NCBI GenBank assembly: GCA_937926105.1
Contig: CALANS010000133.1
Location: forward strand, 1-9,114
DNA length: 9,114 nucleotides
Direction: 5' to 3'
Origin: an uncultured Actinomycetes bacterium
GTDB taxonomy: Bacteria > Actinomycetota > Actinomycetes > Mycobacteriales > Nakamurellaceae
Positions 5,625 to 9,114 of the stretch are shown in pieces. Each line of letters begins with the position of its first letter. Within the stretch, counting starts at the first letter, position 1. The notes beneath the pieces were generated by a model. It was not told where the DNA came from. It saw only the letters and a program-made list of their open reading frames with translations, and searched no databases. Made by a program: the position numbers and the translations under genes.

Positions 5625-6749
5625 ATGAAGATTGCTAAGGTCGAACCGATCCCGGTGGCGTATCCGGAGCCGAACGACTTCAACGCGACCCGCTATCTCT
5701 GTCTGGTCAAAATCACCACCGATGACGGAATCGTCGGCTGGGGCGAATCCATCACGCAATTCCCCGAGGCGAATCCCGCGGTCGCGGCGATCATCAACGG
5801 ACTCAGCGAGTTCATCGTGGGGCGTAACCCCATCGACACCGAAGCGACGTGGCGTGCGATGAAAGAACGCGCCTGGTGGTATGGCTACGGCGGCGGTCTC
5901 GCGTCGAACGCCATCGCGGCAATCGACATCGCCCTCTGGGATATCAAGGGAAAGGCGCTGAGTGTCAGCGTCTGCAACCTGCTGGGCGGACCAGTTCACG
6001 ACAAGCTGCCGGCTATCGCTTCGTCGCACGGTCACCACGAGTCCATCCCGGCCATGGCAGAGGAGGCGCTCGGGTGGATGGAGAGCGGCCTCCAGGGAAT
6101 GAAGGTCGGATTCGGCAAGCGGGGCAACGCGCGGCTCGGATACGAGCACAATCGTGACGTCGACTACGTCCGGGCTATGCGGGAGGCGCTCGGCCCCGAC
6201 AAGTCGATCATGATCGATCTGGGGTACGCCATCAAGTGGGACGTCTCTACTGCCGTCAAGCGGGTGCAGGCCTTCGACGAGTACGACATCGCGTGGATCG
6301 AAGAGCCCCTCGGCGCGTGGGATCCCGAGGGGTACGCCACGCTACGAGCGAAGACCAAGACGCTCATCGCCTACGGCGAACGGGAGTGGAACCTCGACGG
6401 CTACGAGCGTGTCCTTTCCACCGAGACCTGCGATGTGATCGGCGTCGACCCAGGCCGCGCCGAAGGAATCACCGGATTCAAGAAGGTTGCCGATCGCGTC
6501 GAATACTTCCGGCGGCAGGCCAACGCCCTCGCGTGGTCGTCGGCGATCGTGACGGCCGCGAGCCTGGCTATCAGCTTCTCCAGCCCGGCCTGCAAGCTCT
6601 TCGAGTTCAAGCCGCTCCGTAACCCGATGCAGCACGAACTGGTCCCGGAACCCATCGAACACATCGACGGATGGGTCTATCCGCCCATCGAGAGACCGGG
6701 CCTGGGCATCGAGGTAGACGAATCTGTCGTGAATCGGTACCGGGAGTAG
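5625..6749 (+). CDS. second mandelate racemase/muconate lactonizing enzyme family protein (enolase superfamily), atypical active site
   Basis: This 374-residue protein has the same two-domain architecture as the gene before it but is clearly divergent from it. Metal ligands are present: Asp198 in MIDLGY, Glu226 in WIEEP, and Glu252 in AYGERE. The usual general bases appear altered. The KxK motif reads KVG (Lys160, Gly162), with another Lys at 165, and the barrel strand that normally supplies the catalytic His reads ALAWSSAI with no His. Asp275 (GVDPGR), the usual His partner, is kept. It may use a non-standard base or catalyse a different step from its neighbour, perhaps on the product. It is preceded by a 138-bp gap with no gene, containing only a 10-bp palindrome (5559-5568). 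The MmgE/PrpD gene follows after 34 bp. Confidence 0.88.
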   Translation: MKIAKVEPIPVAYPEPNDFNATRYLCLVKITTDDGIVGWGESITQFPEANPAVAAIINGLSEFIVGRNPIDTEATWRAMKERAWWYGYGGGLASNAIAAIDIALWDIKGKALSVSVCNLLGGPVHDKLPAIASSHGHHESIPAMAEEALGWMESGLQGMKVGFGKRGNARLGYEHNRDVDYVRAMREALGPDKSIMIDLGYAIKWDVSTAVKRVQAFDEYDIAWIEEPLGAWDPEGYATLRAKTKTLIAYGEREWNLDGYERVLSTETCDVIGVDPGRAEGITGFKKVADRVEYFRRQANALAWSSAIVTAASLAISFSSPACKLFEFKPLRNPMQHELVPEPIEHIDGWVYPPIERPGLGIEVDESVVNRYRE

Positions 6750-6783
6750 TGGGCGATCGCGATGACCCCGAGGCGCGGTGCAC

Positions 6784-8043
6784 ATGTCTGGTGAACGATC
6801 TCAGGGGAACATGCTGACAGCCGCCGTTGTCGCAGGTTGCCTTGAGACGGTCGCGGACGCCCCCTCGCCCGGTGACGATCTACGGGTACTTCTCGCCGAT
6901 GCGCTCGCCTGCATGCAAGCGGCCCCCGTGGACCGTACCGGGCGGGCCCTGGCCGCGGACCCGCCACCAGCGCTCGGGGAGGTCAGCTGCCGCCTCTCGA
7001 AGCTGTGTCTGCGGGCCCACGCAGCAGATCTGGACGACATCTACTGGCCGACGGCCACGCACATCGGGTCGGTCATCTGGCCGGTGGTGCTGGACTTGGG
7101 CGCGCGGTATCGCAGCACGGGCGCCGAACTGGCGCGGGCGGCCCGCACCGGTTACCAGATTGCCGGCTACCTGTCCGCGCTGTTCGGCCCCCGGCACGCC
7201 GCACAATGGCATGTCACCGCGACGGCAGGCATGATCGGGGCCGCGGCGTCGGCGGCCGTCGTGATGCGCCTCGACACCGCCGCGCTCACCGCGGCCTGTG
7301 GACACGCCGCCGCCATGGCAGGCGGGCTGGGCCAATCGATCCTGGAACGATCGGCGACCGGCGCATTCCACCGTTCGGCGGCCGCCGTGACCGGAGCGCT
7401 CGCGGCAGAGTTCGCAGCCACCGGCGCCGAACCGCCGGCCGCGATCCTGGAGGGGCCGCGCGGGCTGCTCACGCTGCTCGCACCGGATCGCCCTGCGTCC
7501 GCACCGGCGCAGGTAGACATCATCGCGCACACCTCCGTCCGGATCTTCCCGGTGAACGGCTTCGCGCAAGGCGCAGTCCAGTTCGCCGCGCGGCTGGGCC
7601 GAGAATCGCGCGCCAGATCGGACATGGCGACGCCGACGCGATTGACTGTCCACGTCGCGAAGCCCGTCGCCGACGCGACCAGCGGCGATCCGGGCGGCGC
7701 GTGGTGGGACCTCCGCGGCGCCGTCGCCGCGGCCTGGCTCTCCGGCGACCCATTCAATCTGGCGCCGACCGACGCCTCCACCGCGCTGCGGTCCATGGTG
7801 ACGGTGGAACCCGACCGGGACAGTGTGCTGACGACGAGCGTCACCGCGACCACGCCCACGGGCACGACATCGGCGGGTGCCGACACACCGCCCGGATACC
7901 GGCCGAGCGGCCCGGATGGTCAGCGATTACTGCGGGACAAGTGGAATTACCTCCTGGCCGACGAACCCCTCCGCCTCGCCGACCGGATCCTCGATCGGGG
8001 CATCGACTCGGACGACGTGGACACGCTGCTCCGGCACACGTAG
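6784..8043 (+). CDS. MmgE/PrpD family protein (2-methylcitrate dehydratase/aconitate decarboxylase-like)
   Basis: The protein is 419 residues from ATG 6784, somewhat shorter than the ~450-480 usual in the family. The helical-domain signature is visible: a HAADLDD segment (79-85), then a THIGS stretch with His93 where the family has HPGA, a RTGYQIAGYLS helix, and QWHVTATAG (His143) matching the conserved G-x-H-x-T-x-x-x-G region. Later come GPRGLL and the smaller C-terminal domain. Known members dehydrate 2-methylcitrate (PrpD) or decarboxylate cis-aconitate, but many are uncharacterised, so the reaction here is unassigned; a lyase or isomerase step on a hydroxy-tricarboxylate or dicarboxylate is plausible. 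Starts at GTG 6778 or ATG 6811 are possible. GAGG at 6770-6773 is 10 nt from the ATG chosen. Confidence 0.85.
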   Translation: MSGERSQGNMLTAAVVAGCLETVADAPSPGDDLRVLLADALACMQAAPVDRTGRALAADPPPALGEVSCRLSKLCLRAHAADLDDIYWPTATHIGSVIWPVVLDLGARYRSTGAELARAARTGYQIAGYLSALFGPRHAAQWHVTATAGMIGAAASAAVVMRLDTAALTAACGHAAAMAGGLGQSILERSATGAFHRSAAAVTGALAAEFAATGAEPPAAILEGPRGLLTLLAPDRPASAPAQVDIIAHTSVRIFPVNGFAQGAVQFAARLGRESRARSDMATPTRLTVHVAKPVADATSGDPGGAWWDLRGAVAAAWLSGDPFNLAPTDASTALRSMVTVEPDRDSVLTTSVTATTPTGTTSAGADTPPGYRPSGPDGQRLLRDKWNYLLADEPLRLADRILDRGIDSDDVDTLLRHT

Positions 8044-8058
8044 ACAACAGGCAGTACC

Positions 8059-8079
8059 GGCCGTGGCACATCCACGGCC
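8059..8079. repeat. GC-rich inverted repeat between the MmgE/PrpD and SDR genes
   Basis: GGCCGTGG (8059-8066) and CCACGGCC (8072-8079) pair perfectly over 8 bp around a 5-nt loop (CACAT), in a 70-bp gap. No T-run follows, so it is a weak terminator candidate at best. It may stabilise or mark a processing site in a polycistronic mRNA. Confidence 0.5.
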
Positions 8080-8113
8080 ACAGGCGAATCCGAACGGTAG
8101 AAAGGATCATGCG

Positions 8114-8869
8114 ATGACGACAGGCATTTCCGGACGGACGGTGATCGTCACCGGGGCAACCGGCGGGATCGGCTCCGCGGTATGCCACCGGCTCGCCAGG
8201 GACGGTGCGCAGGTGGCGGCGATCGACCTGGACCAGTCAAGACTCGACGATCTGCTCGAGAAACTGTCTGGCTCTGGCCACAGCGCCCACGCCGTCAATC
8301 TCGCCGACTTGGGCCAGCAGGATGCCGCGATGGCGGACATCGCCGCATCGGTCGTGGACCTCGCTGGAATGGTGCACCTGGCCGCGGTTCTGCGCCGCCG
8401 GATGAGCATCGACGACATCACGGAAGACGACTGGGACTACCAGATCGACACGAATTTGAAGGCCGCCTTCTTCGTCGATCGGTCCGTCGCGCGCCTGCTC
8501 ATCGCGCAAGGCACCGGTGGGTCGATCGTGAACTTCACCTCGCAGGGCTGGTGGACGGGAGGATTTGGCGGCTCCGTCGCCTACGCGGCGAGCAAAGGCG
8601 GGATCGTTTCCATGTGCCGCGGCCTGGCGCGCACGCTCGCCCCGCACAACATCCGCGTCAACACGCTCGCCCCCGGATTCGTCGATACCTCGATGATGCG
8701 CGGCGGCTTGACGGACGAGCAGTTGCAGGCCTCCATCGATCAGGTGCCCCTCGGGCGAATGGCCACGCCCGAGGAGGTGGCCGACACCGCGGCGTTCCTG
8801 ATCGGGCCGGACGCGCGCTACGTCACCGGCGCCACCCTGAACGTGACCGGCGGGCAACTGATGTACTGA
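8114..8869 (+). CDS. SDR family NAD(P)-dependent oxidoreductase
   Basis: This is a complete 251-residue classical SDR. Cofactor motif TGATGGIG lies at 13-20, Asp38 after the second strand suggests NAD(H), and the catalytic tetrad is Asn114 (TNLKAAFF), Ser143 (NFTSQGWW), Tyr157 and Lys161 (YAASK). The C-terminal half has the usual NTLAPGFVDT and YVTGATLNVTGG segments. The NNAG motif after the fourth strand is degenerate (HLAAVLRR). It probably oxidises a hydroxyl or reduces a keto group on a pathway acid; the exact substrate is unknown. The start at ATG 8114 has AAAGGA (8101-8106) 7 nt upstream; the nearby ATG 8109 meets a stop after two codons. It resembles the left-edge SDR, sharing SQGWWTGG after the catalytic serine and the EDDW/EGDW segment, which suggests related substrates or an old duplication. 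Confidence 0.95.
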   Translation: MTTGISGRTVIVTGATGGIGSAVCHRLARDGAQVAAIDLDQSRLDDLLEKLSGSGHSAHAVNLADLGQQDAAMADIAASVVDLAGMVHLAAVLRRRMSIDDITEDDWDYQIDTNLKAAFFVDRSVARLLIAQGTGGSIVNFTSQGWWTGGFGGSVAYAASKGGIVSMCRGLARTLAPHNIRVNTLAPGFVDTSMMRGGLTDEQLQASIDQVPLGRMATPEEVADTAAFLIGPDARYVTGATLNVTGGQLMY

Positions 8870-8874
8870 GCGGC

Positions 8875-8913
8875 CACCGCCGGGCACCGTCCCGCCACCT
8901 CGCCCCGGCGGTG
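8875..8913. repeat. long-loop inverted repeat downstream of the SDR gene
   Basis: CACCGCCGGG (8875-8884) and CCCGGCGGTG (8904-8913) are perfect complements over 10 bp with a 19-nt loop, starting 6 nt after the SDR stop. No T-run follows. It could be an actinobacterial-style terminator lacking a U-tract, or an mRNA-stability element before the CoA-transferase gene. Confidence 0.5.
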
Positions 8914-8950
8914 CGCCCGAGCCGCCGAGCACTCTGGTCAGGGCAATGAG

Positions 8951-8955
8951 AAGGA
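8951..8955 (+). promoter_or_regulatory. ribosome binding site choosing the CoA-transferase start
   Basis: AAGGA lies 5 nt before ATG 8961. An in-frame ATG at 8946 would place this site inside the coding sequence and has no site of its own visible. Confidence 0.6.
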
Positions 8956-8960
8956 ATACT

Positions 8961-9114
8961 ATGCGAAACGGTCTTCGTCTACTGGACGGCATCCGTGTCA
9001 TCTCGATGGAACAATTCATCGCCGCGCCGTACTGCACCTCACTGCTCGCCGACGCCGGCGCAGAGGTGATCAAGATCGAACGTCCCGGAGTCGGCGACCC
9101 GCGCCGCAGCTATC
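8961..9114 (+). CDS. class III CoA-transferase (CaiB/BaiF family), N-terminal fragment (gene runs off right edge)
   Basis: Fifty-one codons are visible before the edge of a protein normally ~380-400 residues long. They contain the family's N-terminal signature: LDGIRVISM, an AAPYCTSLLADAGAEVIKIE stretch (21-40), then RPGVGDPRR. This region forms the first CoA-binding fold in CaiB, Frc and BaiF. The catalytic Asp, near residue 169 in formyl-CoA transferase, lies beyond the window. The family moves CoA between carboxylic acids, so in this cluster it could activate the pathway substrate or an intermediate, using for example succinyl-CoA as donor; the acids are not identifiable here. It lies 91 bp after the SDR on the same strand and is probably part of the same cluster. 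Confidence 0.9.
   Translation, partial: MRNGLRLLDGIRVISMEQFIAAPYCTSLLADAGAEVIKIERPGVGDPRRSY

Noticed and set aside
7005..8117. 370-codon plus-strand frame overlapping the MmgE/PrpD gene
   Set aside because: Arg/Gly/Pro-rich out-of-frame translation; the MmgE/PrpD frame carries the family motifs.
1..9114. Search for tRNA, rRNA, CRISPR repeats, insertion sequences or phage genes
   Set aside because: Nothing resembling these was seen; all long coding frames belong to metabolic enzyme families.

Overview
The window looks like a chromosomal catabolic gene cluster from a high-GC bacterium. An actinobacterium (Mycobacterium/Rhodococcus/Gordonia/Pseudonocardia-like) is the best guess, from the strong G/C bias at third codon positions, tight gene packing, ATG/GTG starts and AGGAGG-type ribosome sites. 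The taxon is an inference, because there is no rRNA or other marker gene. I see no tRNA, rRNA, CRISPR array, transposase or integration site.

Layout. A minus-strand arm (1-1614) holds the N-terminal part of a short-chain dehydrogenase (SDR, running off the left edge) and, upstream of it, a complete tartrate/D-malate-type beta-decarboxylating dehydrogenase. A 456-bp divergent control region (1615-2070) contains a near-consensus sigma70-type promoter (TTGACA-N16-TATTAT), a LacI-family-like operator on its predicted start site, and a perfect 16-bp palindrome just before the next ribosome site. The plus-strand arm (2071-9114) carries, in order: a 2-oxoacid dehydrogenase E1 beta subunit; an E1 alpha subunit; a 79-residue free-standing lipoyl-domain protein; two different enolase-superfamily (mandelate racemase/dehydratase-like) enzymes; an MmgE/PrpD-family protein; a second, complete SDR; and the start of a class III (CaiB/BaiF) CoA-transferase that runs off the right edge.

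How it may work together (inference). The set fits breakdown of a hydroxy- or polyhydroxy-acid. Enolase-superfamily and MmgE/PrpD enzymes would dehydrate or isomerise it, SDRs and the beta-decarboxylating dehydrogenase would oxidise it, and a thiamine diphosphate E1 would decarboxylate a 2-oxoacid and pass the acyl group to a lipoyl carrier. The CoA-transferase would activate or recycle a carboxylate as its CoA ester. The substrate cannot be read from the sequence.

The most unusual points are the E1 pair with a lone lipoyl domain and no E2 acyltransferase or E3 in the window, a second enolase-superfamily protein that appears to lack the usual general bases, and two related SDRs at opposite ends of the cluster that share a rare SQGWWTGG segment after the catalytic serine.
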